The notes beneath the pieces are model-generated. The model saw only the letters and a list, made by a program, of their open reading frames with translations. It was not told where the DNA came from and did not search any database. Position numbers and translations under genes: made by a program. Below are positions 7,221 through 13,116 of a stretch of DNA of 13,116 nucleotides, one piece after another; the first letter of the stretch is position 1, and every line of letters starts with the position of its first letter. Location: contig JAOUIN010000042.1 of assembly GCA_029883965.1 (NCBI GenBank), forward strand, positions 1 through 13,116, given 5' to 3'. Source of the DNA: Betaproteobacteria bacterium (GTDB taxonomy: Bacteria; Pseudomonadota; Gammaproteobacteria; Burkholderiales; SG8-41).

Positions 7221-8207
7221 TCAGTCCAGTTTTGTACCGGAAGCCTTCGCCACCTCGGCCCACTTGGCGGTTTCTTCCTTGACGAATGCCACGAACTCGG
7301 CAGTCGTGTTTCCGCCCGGCTCAGCGCCGCTGTCAACAATCTTTTGCGAGACCTCCGGAGACTTCACCGCGGCAACCCATGACTTGTAAAGTATTTCAAT
7401 CACCGCGGCCGGGGTTTTGCTGGGTGCAAAAAGGCCGTTCCACTGGACCGCCATATGCCCGGGAACACCGGCCTCGATCATGGTCGGGATCTCCGGCGCC
7501 AGAGCCGAGCGCTTGGGGCCGGCAACGCCGAGACCGCGCAGCTTGCCTGTCTTGAAATGACGCACCGCAACCGGCAGCACGATGAATCCTGCCTGCGATT
7601 CGCCAGTCAGCACCGCGATAGTTTGTGGCGCCGCACCTTTGTAGGGCAGGTGGGTCATGCGTACGCCGGTCTTGAGACGCAAAAGCTCCATAGACAGTTG
7701 TCCCATGGTCCCCGCTCCGGATGACGCGTATTCCAGTTCATTCGGCTTCGATTTCGCAAGCGCGACGAATTCCTTGACCGTTTTGACCGGCAACGAAGGA
7801 TGGACAACCAGGGAAAAGGGATACTGCGACGCCATCGATATGGCAGTCAGATCCTTGGTGGGACTGTAGGTCAGTTTGCTGTAAACCGCCGGACTGATGG
7901 CCAGGGAAGAGTTGCCGAACAATACCGTGTAGCCGTCCGCAGGCGCCTTGGCAACGATGTCCGCAGCAATGTTGCCACTGGCGCCGGCACGGTTGTCAAC
8001 GATGGCCCGCTGCCCTAGGTCGGCGACAAATTTCTGCGCGATGATTCTGGCGATGGTGTCGCTGCCGCCACCGGGCGGAAACGCGACGATCATGCGCACG
8101 GCTCGAGTCGGAAAGTCTTGAGCTGCCACAGTTCCCGCTGAAATCAGCAGTCCACAGGTCGCCAGCACCGCGACTACCCCTTTGGCCCAGCAGCGTTTCA
8201 TCTTCAT
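7221..8207 (-). CDS. Bug/TctC family tripartite tricarboxylate transporter substrate-binding protein (receptor 2)
   Basis: A 328-residue periplasmic receptor for carboxylates. A basic start MKMKRCWAKG, a hydrophobic stretch and TVAA-QDFPTR give a signal peptide, probably cut before Gln or Asp. Typical Bug motifs follow: AVRMIVAFPPGGGSD (the loop that contacts the ligand carboxylate), VDNRAGASGNIAAD, APADGYTVLFG, the THLPYKGAAP hinge region and a C-terminal KWAEVAKASG. The start at 8207 is preferred over the in-frame ATG at 8237 because GAGGGGAAG lies directly before it and the signal peptide then has normal length. It lies 83 bases downstream of the flavoprotein gene and 32 bases before the dehydrogenase gene. 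No TctA or TctB membrane subunit is in the window, which is common for Bug receptors. The ligand is unknown; a di- or hydroxy-carboxylate fits the neighbours. Confidence 0.93.
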   Translation of the reverse strand: MKMKRCWAKGVVAVLATCGLLISAGTVAAQDFPTRAVRMIVAFPPGGGSDTIARIIAQKFVADLGQRAIVDNRAGASGNIAADIVAKAPADGYTVLFGNSSLAISPAVYSKLTYSPTKDLTAISMASQYPFSLVVHPSLPVKTVKEFVALAKSKPNELEYASSGAGTMGQLSMELLRLKTGVRMTHLPYKGAAPQTIAVLTGESQAGFIVLPVAVRHFKTGKLRGLGVAGPKRSALAPEIPTMIEAGVPGHMAVQWNGLFAPSKTPAAVIEILYKSWVAAVKSPEVSQKIVDSGAEPGGNTTAEFVAFVKEETAKWAEVAKASGTKLD

Positions 8208-8290
8208 GCTCTTCCCCTCGATTTTTAGCGACCGCACGAACGATCGAGTGTCCTATGAACGAGGAGCAAAATCAACCTTGATCTGGAGCG

Positions 8291-10006
8291 TCACGTCTTT
8301 GACAACAACGACTCGCCGGGTTTGACACGGGTAAACCGGACAGGTCTGGTAGAAGCGGAAAATTTTCCGTCAGACAATGTGACGCAGGTAAAACTCGAAT
8401 TCTCAAGGTCGCGCACCTCGGGGAAATCCTCGCGGAAATGCGCGCCGCGCGAATCCTCACGTGCCATTGCGGCGAAACGGATGGATTGCGAAACCAGCAG
8501 CAGATTTTTCAGATTCATCCAGTCATGCCAGGTCAGGTTGAAGGCCAGCGTGGAGGCGTCAACACCGGTCTGGTCCAGCCGCGCATCGAGTTCATCCAGC
8601 ACGCCCGCTGAGCGGTTCAGTGATGCCGCATCGCGGATGATCCCGACATCGTCCCACATCACTTTGTAGAGTTCTTCGCGTATGGCATTGATATCGCCAC
8701 CCTTGCGGCCCAATGGCGCGCGACAGCGTGCCTCCGCGGCATCGATGGCTTCCTGGTCCGGCGCGCGAAACTCGCCATGGCCCTTGACCCAGCCCGGCAT
8801 CACATCGCCGGCGATACCGCCGAACACCGTGGAATTTGCGACGCCGTTGCCGCCCAGCCGGTTGGCGCCATGAACACCACCGGAATCCTCGCCGGCGACA
8901 AACAGGCCCGGCAGGTCGGTGGTGCAATCGGTTTTGAACGCAACGCCGCCCATCATGTAATGCGCTGTGGGCACGACATCGACCAGCCCGCCGACCAGGT
9001 CAAACCCGCAATCCGCACAGCGTTCGACCATGCCCTTGAATTCCTTGCGCACCATCACCGGGTCCAGATGCCCCATCGTGATGTACAAGCCCCCGTGCTT
9101 GTTAACGCGGCCGGCACGCATTTCCTCGTACATGCCGCGGCTGACGATGTCGCGCGTCGCACGCTCGTTTCTCGGGTCGTAATTGTGCATGAAGCGCTCA
9201 CGGGCACCGTTCAGCAGATAGCCGCCGGCGCCGCGCAATCCTTCCTCGATGATCGTGCCGGTGATGCGTGTGTCAGAACCCGCAATCAATCCGGTCGGAT
9301 GAAACTGCACCATTTCCATGTCACGCAACACCAGACCGCCGCGCAGGGCCATCGCCATACCGTCGCAACTCTTGTCGCCCGACGGTGTATGGAATTTGTA
9401 CATCGTCGGTCCGCCGCCGGTGGCGAGCAGCACGGCCTGCGCCTGCACGAAAACAAATTCACCGGTGCGCATGTCTATCATCAGCACCCCTGAAATCGCA
9501 TCACCAGCCTTGTTCTTGATGAACTCCACCGCGCGATGCTCTTCAAGGCGGTTGATGCCGCGTGCCCATACCTGTTCAGCCAGGCGGTTGATGATCTCGA
9601 TGCCTGTCAGATCACCCTTGTGTACGGTGCGGTCAAAAGTCTGTCCGGCAAATGCTTTCTGATGAATGGTGCCATCGGGGTTGCGGTCGAAAAAACAACC
9701 GAGTTCGTTTTCAAGCTCGTGTATGCGTTCGACCGCGGTCTCAACCAGCGTCCATGCCAGATCCTGATCGGGCAGCCATTTGCCCCCTTCGATGGTGTCC
9801 ATAAAATGGCGTTCAACCGAATCACCGGATGCCAGCGCGACGTTGTAGCCGCCCTGCACCATGCGCGTGCAGCCGCTCTTGCCGAGCAGGCCCTTTACCG
9901 CAACGGTGATCGACAGTTCGGGGTTATGCTGATGGGCATGCAGTGCCGCGAACAGGCCGGCACCACCCGACCCGAGAATCAGAATATCGGTTTTGATTGT
10001 TTTCAT
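8291..10006 (-). CDS. Fumarate reductase/succinate dehydrogenase-like FAD flavoprotein
   Basis: A 571-residue flavoprotein with the SdhA/FrdA plan: FAD-binding ILILGSGGAGLFAA (8-21), a capping domain, and the C-terminal helical domain with NLLLVSQSIRFAAMAREDSRG. The fumarate/succinate active site is intact by analogy with FrdA: His236 (FHPTG), Glu255 and Arg258 (EEGLRG), Arg285 (TRDIVSR), His349 (AHYMMGG) and Arg383 (ANRLGGN). The FAD-linking His of SdhA/FrdA is replaced by Cys46 in GKSGCTRMVQGG, so the flavin is probably bound non-covalently. The ATG at 10006 overlaps the stop of the beta-subunit gene in an ATGA, which supports this start over longer in-frame options reaching 10147. No signal peptide is seen. 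No iron-sulfur or membrane anchor subunit lies nearby, so its electron partner is unknown. A dehydrogenase for a related acid is possible. Confidence 0.88.
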   Translation of the reverse strand: MKTIKTDILILGSGGAGLFAALHAHQHNPELSITVAVKGLLGKSGCTRMVQGGYNVALASGDSVERHFMDTIEGGKWLPDQDLAWTLVETAVERIHELENELGCFFDRNPDGTIHQKAFAGQTFDRTVHKGDLTGIEIINRLAEQVWARGINRLEEHRAVEFIKNKAGDAISGVLMIDMRTGEFVFVQAQAVLLATGGGPTMYKFHTPSGDKSCDGMAMALRGGLVLRDMEMVQFHPTGLIAGSDTRITGTIIEEGLRGAGGYLLNGARERFMHNYDPRNERATRDIVSRGMYEEMRAGRVNKHGGLYITMGHLDPVMVRKEFKGMVERCADCGFDLVGGLVDVVPTAHYMMGGVAFKTDCTTDLPGLFVAGEDSGGVHGANRLGGNGVANSTVFGGIAGDVMPGWVKGHGEFRAPDQEAIDAAEARCRAPLGRKGGDINAIREELYKVMWDDVGIIRDAASLNRSAGVLDELDARLDQTGVDASTLAFNLTWHDWMNLKNLLLVSQSIRFAAMAREDSRGAHFREDFPEVRDLENSSFTCVTLSDGKFSASTRPVRFTRVKPGESLLSKT

Positions 10007-10620
10007 GTGCCGGATTTGACGCCCAGTGCAGCAAGCACGCCGGCGCGCTTGTCTTTGGCCGAAGCATTTACCGCGGTGTAAAGACTGCCTCCGTGAGAAT
10101 CCATCGCCACCAGCAGCGGACCGAAGCCCTTGATGCGGAATTTCCACAGCGACTCCGGGTTGAGGTCATCGAGGTCCACTTCCTCGATCTGCTCGATCCA
10201 CGTGGTCTCCAGCGCAGCCGTGCCGCCGATGATCGCAAGATAAACGCCTCCCAGGTCGCTGAATGCTTTCGCCGACGCGGCGAACAGCCCGCCCTTGCCG
10301 ATGATGATGCGCACGCCATACTGCTCCATCAGCGGACGCGTGAAGCGCTCCATGCGCGCGCTGGTCGTCGTGCCGATGCAGATCGGTGCGTAGCCTGACG
10401 GGTGCGCCTGGGTTTCACCCACCCATTTGACATTGGGTGCGGTGTGAATGACTGCATGACCTTTGAGGTCGAAGCGCGTCTTGCGGCCATGATCGAACAT
10501 GTGGATCTGGGTGGCGTCGCGGATGCCGTACAGCGTCTGATTCAGGGTGACCGTGTCGTTGATGCGCAGCTTGCGCACCTGTTCTTCGGTCACCGGCATG
10601 TCGAATTCGTAATGGGCCAT
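10003..10620 (-). CDS. Fe-S hydro-lyase beta subunit (class I fumarase / tartrate dehydratase type)
   Basis: A 205-residue beta chain, matching the C-terminal domain of class I fumarases and the TtdB-type subunit of tartrate dehydratase. The swivelling-domain landmarks are visible: LRINDTVTLNQTLYGIRDATQ, FDLKGHAVIHTAP, the PICIGTTTSARME turn, the IIIGKGGL loop, YLAIIGGTAAL, and ESLWKFRIKGFGPLLVAMDSHG. It should join the alpha subunit encoded just upstream to form the active dehydratase, which adds water to a trans-enoate (fumarate to malate, or the reverse for tartrate). The gene starts 1 base after the alpha stop codon and its TGA overlaps the flavoprotein ATG, so all three should be made together. 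Fumarate versus another substrate cannot be decided from sequence. Confidence 0.92.
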   Translation of the reverse strand: MAHYEFDMPVTEEQVRKLRINDTVTLNQTLYGIRDATQIHMFDHGRKTRFDLKGHAVIHTAPNVKWVGETQAHPSGYAPICIGTTTSARMERFTRPLMEQYGVRIIIGKGGLFAASAKAFSDLGGVYLAIIGGTAALETTWIEQIEEVDLDDLNPESLWKFRIKGFGPLLVAMDSHGGSLYTAVNASAKDKRAGVLAALGVKSGT

Positions 10621-10621
10621 G

Positions 10622-11497
10622 TCAGTACCCGTACCCCACGCCCTTGGGCGTGAATGTCGCGCGGGCGCGCCGTGCCGAATGACACTGCATGTTCACCGCG
10701 ACCGGATTCATCGTGATGTGCGTGGCGGCAGTCTCAACATGGACCGCAAACGCCGTGGAGTCTCCACCCAGGCCCTGCGCACCGACGCCGAGCTGATTGA
10801 CTACCTTGCTCAGCTCCTCTTCAAGCTTCGCGCCTTCAGGATCCGCGCAATGGCTGCCAAGCGGCCGCGTCGCAGCGACCTTGGACAGGTGCACGCACAG
10901 ATCCGCCGTGCCGCCGACACCGACGCCGACGATCACCGGGGGGCAGCTCTTGCCGCCGGCCTCGAGCACACAATCGATGACGAAGGTCTTGATCGCGTCT
11001 ATGCCTTCGGCGGGAATTGCCATTTTCAGCCAGGAGTTGTTCTCCGAACCCGAACCCTTGGGAATCATCTCGATCGCCAGCATGTCGGATTCCGGCACGA
11101 AATCGATATTGATCACCGGCACCTGGCGGCCGCAGGATGTGTGCTCGTTCTTGCGCGTGGTCGGATGCACCACCGACGACCGCAACGGGTGTTCCTTGGT
11201 CGCGCGTTCGCAGCCCTTGACGATCGCCTGCTTCAGCGCATAGCCATCCACATCTATGTTGCTGCCGATGGTCACGTTGTAAATCGGAATCCCGGTGTCC
11301 TGGCACAGCAGATTGTTGGTGTCTTCAGCCACAGTGATGTTGCGTATCATCGTGCCGAGGATCGCCTTGCCGGTGGCATCCGATTCGCGGCTGTCCAGTT
11401 GCCTGAAGCCTTCCTTGATGTCGGGGGGCAGCATTTTCAGTGCGCGGATGTAGAGTTCCTTGCACGCTTCTTCAATTTGTTTGGGATCGACCTTCAC
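10622..11497 (-). CDS. Fe-S hydro-lyase alpha subunit (class I fumarase / tartrate dehydratase type)
   Basis: A 291-residue alpha chain that carries the [4Fe-4S] cluster of the hydro-lyase. Numbered from the GTG, the three expected cluster cysteines are present: Cys65 in LLCQDTG, Cys185 in GKSCPPVIVGVGVGG and Cys272 in QCHSARRA. Other family blocks are SSVVHPTTRKNEHTSCG, MIPKGSGSENNS and LGVGAQGLGGDST. The start GTG at 11497 is chosen because GAGGT lies 6 bases upstream and the protein then begins with the normal KVDPKQIEEACKELY helix; the longer in-frame ATG at 11563 would start inside the upstream hairpin. One base separates its stop from the beta-subunit ATG. Two-chain enzymes of this type include archaeal and anaerobe fumarases and the tartrate dehydratase TtdAB, so the exact substrate is open; fumarate/malate fits the flavoprotein and dehydrogenase downstream. 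Confidence 0.92.
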   Translation of the reverse strand: MKVDPKQIEEACKELYIRALKMLPPDIKEGFRQLDSRESDATGKAILGTMIRNITVAEDTNNLLCQDTGIPIYNVTIGSNIDVDGYALKQAIVKGCERATKEHPLRSSVVHPTTRKNEHTSCGRQVPVINIDFVPESDMLAIEMIPKGSGSENNSWLKMAIPAEGIDAIKTFVIDCVLEAGGKSCPPVIVGVGVGGTADLCVHLSKVAATRPLGSHCADPEGAKLEEELSKVVNQLGVGAQGLGGDSTAFAVHVETAATHITMNPVAVNMQCHSARRARATFTPKGVGYGY

Positions 11498-11531
11498 GGC
11501 ATTACCTCGAAAATTTGGCAGGTCCGTCCTG

Positions 11532-11560
11532 CCGTCGCCGGGCATTGCGCCCGGCGGCGG
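11532..11560 (-). promoter_or_regulatory. Strong intercistronic hairpin between receptor 1 and the alpha subunit
   Basis: Arms 11532-11543 and 11549-11560 can pair over 12 bp with one G-T wobble and a five-base loop; the core is CGCCGGGC/GCCCGGCG. It begins 12 bases after the receptor stop codon. No T-tract follows on the minus strand, so it is not a classical terminator. A role in stabilising the upstream receptor mRNA or partially attenuating downstream genes is an inference. Confidence 0.6.
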
Positions 11561-11572
11561 CAACCGAAACGA

Positions 11573-12535
11573 TCAGTTCACCTGCAGCTTGCGTTCCTTG
11601 ATGACCTTGGCCCAACGGAGACCTTCCTCCTTGATGGCCTTGGCAAAATCCGCCGAAGAGTTGCCGACCGGCGCCATGCCCAGATCGTCAAAGCGCTTGG
11701 CGATCGCGGGGTCTTTCAGCGCGGCAACGGTATCCTTGTGGATTTTGGCGACAATCGCCGCCGGCGTTCCTGTCGGCACCATGAACCCGAACCAGCCGAG
11801 GTTTTCGAAACCGGGCAGAGTCTCGGCCACCGCGGGCACATCCGGCAGCTGTTTCGCCCGCGTCGGGCTGGTGACGCCCAGTGCCCGCAGGCGTTTCGCG
11901 CGGACATGGGAAATCGCCGCGGACAGGTTCGGCGTAACAAACTGGATCTGACCGCCCAGCAGGTCACTGATCGCCGGTGCTTCGCCCTTGTACGGGATGT
12001 GCGTCACGGTCAGTCCCGCGGATGCGATGAAATTCTCTCCGGCAAGATGCGTCTGTGTGCCGATGCCTGCCGAACCGAAAGTCACACTCTCCGGTTTCGC
12101 TTTTGCCATGTCGATCAGATCCTTGACCGTTTTCGCCGCGAAACTCGGGTTGACGACAATGGCCTGCGGACCGCTGGCGACATTGGTCACCGCTACCAGG
12201 TCTTTGGCTGCGTCGTATGACAGCTTGCGGTACATGTGCGGATTGGCCGTGACGATGGAACCGGAAGTCATGAATATCGTGTAGCCGTCAGGCGGCGATT
12301 TTGCCGCGAGATCCGCGCCGATGTTGCCGCCGGCGCCTGCGCGGTTGTCGACCACGATGGTTTGGCCCCAGATGTCCGTCAGCTTCTGCGCGACGACACG
12401 GGTCACGATATCGGTCGCACCGCCGGCCGAAAACGGCACGATGATCCGCACCGGCTTGGTCGGAAAGTTCTGTGCTGCAGCTGCGCTCGATGCCAGCAAT
12501 GCCCCCGCCATCAACATCCATTTTGCCTGACGCAT
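11573..12535 (-). CDS. Bug/TctC family tripartite tricarboxylate transporter substrate-binding protein (receptor 1)
   Basis: A 320-residue periplasmic receptor. The signal peptide is MRQAKWMLMAGALLASSAAAA followed by QNFPTKP, cut after the Ala run. Bug family motifs follow in order: VRIIVPFSAGGATD (ligand carboxylate loop), VVDNRAGAGGNIGAD, SPPDGYTIFM, GSAGIGTQTHLAGE, THIPYKGEAPAI, LGWFGFMVPTGTP and a C-terminal RWAKVIKERK. A GGAGA Shine-Dalgarno lies 9 bases before the ATG. It is the first gene of the carboxylate cluster, 86 bases downstream of the sulfatase gene. That gap has no clear terminator and only weak promoter-like elements. It is clearly a paralogue of receptor 2 but differs in the ligand loop (PFSAGGATD against AFPPGGGSD) and elsewhere, so the two may bind different acids. 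No membrane subunits are in the window. Confidence 0.94.
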   Translation of the reverse strand: MRQAKWMLMAGALLASSAAAAQNFPTKPVRIIVPFSAGGATDIVTRVVAQKLTDIWGQTIVVDNRAGAGGNIGADLAAKSPPDGYTIFMTSGSIVTANPHMYRKLSYDAAKDLVAVTNVASGPQAIVVNPSFAAKTVKDLIDMAKAKPESVTFGSAGIGTQTHLAGENFIASAGLTVTHIPYKGEAPAISDLLGGQIQFVTPNLSAAISHVRAKRLRALGVTSPTRAKQLPDVPAVAETLPGFENLGWFGFMVPTGTPAAIVAKIHKDTVAALKDPAIAKRFDDLGMAPVGNSSADFAKAIKEEGLRWAKVIKERKLQVN

Positions 12536-12621
12536 TATTTTCTCTCCGTTGGTTTTAAGATTCTGCGATTAATTGAAACACCAGACATACCCGGTCGCCC
12601 GGCATCCGAAAATCCGTACCA

Positions 12622-13116
12622 CTACAATCCCAGCGCATCGGCCGCGAGTTTGCGCAGCTCTTTGTTCATTTTTGCCCGCACCGTCCGGTACGCCGGCTTG
12701 CCGGCAACATTGACCAGTTCATACGGGTCGCGCTCCAAGTCATACAGCTCGTCTAGCTCGCCGTTGCGCGCACGATTGACCCAATGTATGTATTTGTAGC
12801 GATCCGTGCGTACCGCCTTGTAGGTCATGTTGACCAGCCATGGATAGGCGTTCTCGGCCCAGTATTCGACAAACAGCGACTTGCGCCAGCCCGCCCGCTT
12901 GCCTTTCAGCAACGGCAGCAGTGAACGGCCCTGGACATGTTTGCCGGGCTTGCCGCCGGCAATTTCGATCAGCGTCGGCGCCAGGTCCTGCAGGATCACC
13001 AGATCACGGATGCGTGATCCGGGTTTGACGGATTTCGGCCAGCGTATTGTCAGCGGTGACCGTATCCCTTCTTCATACGCAAACCGGCGCTCAGGGCCGA
13101 TACCATGCTCGCCGAA
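12622..13116 (-). CDS. Sulfatase (arylsulfatase family), C-terminal part; 5' end beyond window
   Basis: The frame is open to the window edge and shows the last 164 residues of a type I sulfatase, an enzyme that hydrolyses sulfate esters (some relatives act on phosphonates or phosphate esters). The visible part starts with FGEHGIGPERR, then AYEEGIRSPLTIRWP, IKPG-like SVKPGSR, DLAPTLIEIAG, LLPLLKG, a YKAVRTDRYKYI strand pair and the typical end ELYDLERDPYELVN. The formylglycine site (CxPSR or CxAxR) would lie before the window, so activity cannot be judged. An in-frame GTG at 12999 is inside the conserved domain and is not the start. It is upstream of the carboxylate cluster on the same strand; whether they share a transcript is unclear. 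Confidence 0.9.
   Translation of the reverse strand, partial: FGEHGIGPERRFAYEEGIRSPLTIRWPKSVKPGSRIRDLVILQDLAPTLIEIAGGKPGKHVQGRSLLPLLKGKRAGWRKSLFVEYWAENAYPWLVNMTYKAVRTDRYKYIHWVNRARNGELDELYDLERDPYELVNVAGKPAYRTVRAKMNKELRKLAADALGL

Noticed and set aside
6223..7389. A 388-codon plus-strand open frame opposite the Ldh_2 gene
   Set aside because: Antisense shadow: no domain, no Shine-Dalgarno, and composition typical of a reversed GC-rich gene.
8208..8237. Longer start of receptor 2 at ATG 8237
   Set aside because: It would add ten residues before the signal peptide and lose the strong GAGGGGAAG ribosome site that precedes ATG 8207.
8229..8246. Possible six-pair hairpin (CGACCG/CGATCG) in the leader of receptor 2
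   Set aside because: Short, needs a G-U pair, has no T-tract, and lies before the start with its own strong Shine-Dalgarno; could easily be chance.
8777..9493. A 238-codon plus-strand frame within the flavoprotein gene
   Set aside because: Fully contained antisense to conserved catalytic segments; His/Ala/Arg-rich translation without motifs.
10007..10147. Longer N-terminus of the flavoprotein beginning at 10147
   Set aside because: The extra 47 residues read like out-of-frame beta-subunit sequence and precede the FAD motif unnaturally; the ATGA overlap gives a better start.
11498..11563. ATG 11563 as start of the alpha subunit
   Set aside because: The extension lies across the intercistronic hairpin and is not similar to the family N-terminus; GTG 11497 has a good Shine-Dalgarno.
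10619..12220. A long open frame (533 codons) on the plus strand opposite the hydro-lyase and receptor 1 genes
   Set aside because: It is antisense to three genes with clear family motifs, its translation is rich in Arg, His and Gln with no recognisable domain, and such frames are common opposite GC-rich coding DNA.
12536..12621. Gap between sulfatase and receptor 1 as a clear promoter or terminator
   Set aside because: Only a short CCGG/CCGG dyad and weak -10/-35-like strings are visible; nothing strong enough to call.

Overview
The window is GC-rich, densely packed bacterial DNA. The gene content points to a betaproteobacterium, most likely Burkholderiales. The main clue is two solute-binding proteins of the Bug/TctC type, a family greatly expanded in that order, together with an LldD-type hydroxy-acid dehydrogenase, TauD/TfdA and CmcJ/NvfI-type oxygenases and a DUF1330 protein. 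This placement is inferred from gene content; there is no rRNA or other phylogenetic marker to confirm it. I saw no tRNA, rRNA, CRISPR array, insertion sequence, phage gene or attachment site. No gene-free stretch exceeds 300 bases.

Left part, plus strand (1-3125): the 3' part of an FMN-dependent alpha-hydroxy-acid dehydrogenase, a CmcJ/NvfI-family putative iron oxygenase and a DUF1330 protein follow each other at short spacing and look co-transcribed. After a 162-base gap with a promoter candidate and a short direct repeat comes a small OmpA-like lipoprotein gene. It ends at a strong hairpin/T-tract terminator (3151-3176), which also separates it from the convergent genes on the right.

Right part, minus strand (13116 down to 3244): every gene reads leftward. 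In transcription order they are: the C-terminal part of a sulfatase (cut by the window end), Bug/TctC receptor 1, the alpha and beta subunits of a two-chain Fe-S hydro-lyase (class I fumarase/tartrate dehydratase type), a fumarate reductase/succinate dehydrogenase-like flavoprotein, Bug/TctC receptor 2, a malate/L-lactate (Ldh_2) family dehydrogenase, recQ, and a TauD/TfdA-family 2-oxoglutarate dioxygenase.

The core from 12535 to 6181 reads as a carboxylic-acid catabolic unit. The two receptors would bind carboxylates in the periplasm, the flavoprotein would interconvert a saturated acid and its trans-enoate (succinate/fumarate type), the hydro-lyase would hydrate the enoate to a 2-hydroxy acid (malate type), and the Ldh_2 enzyme would oxidise this to the 2-oxo acid. 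The alpha, beta and flavoprotein genes are tightly coupled: a 1-base gap, then an ATGA overlap. The iron-sulfur and membrane partners of the flavoprotein and the membrane subunits of the transporter are absent, and the flavoprotein has Cys where SdhA/FrdA carry the FAD-linking His. These features, plus a strong 12-bp hairpin between receptor 1 and the alpha-subunit gene, are the most interesting points in the window. The individual families are known; whether the combination acts on fumarate/malate or on another acid cannot be decided from sequence alone.
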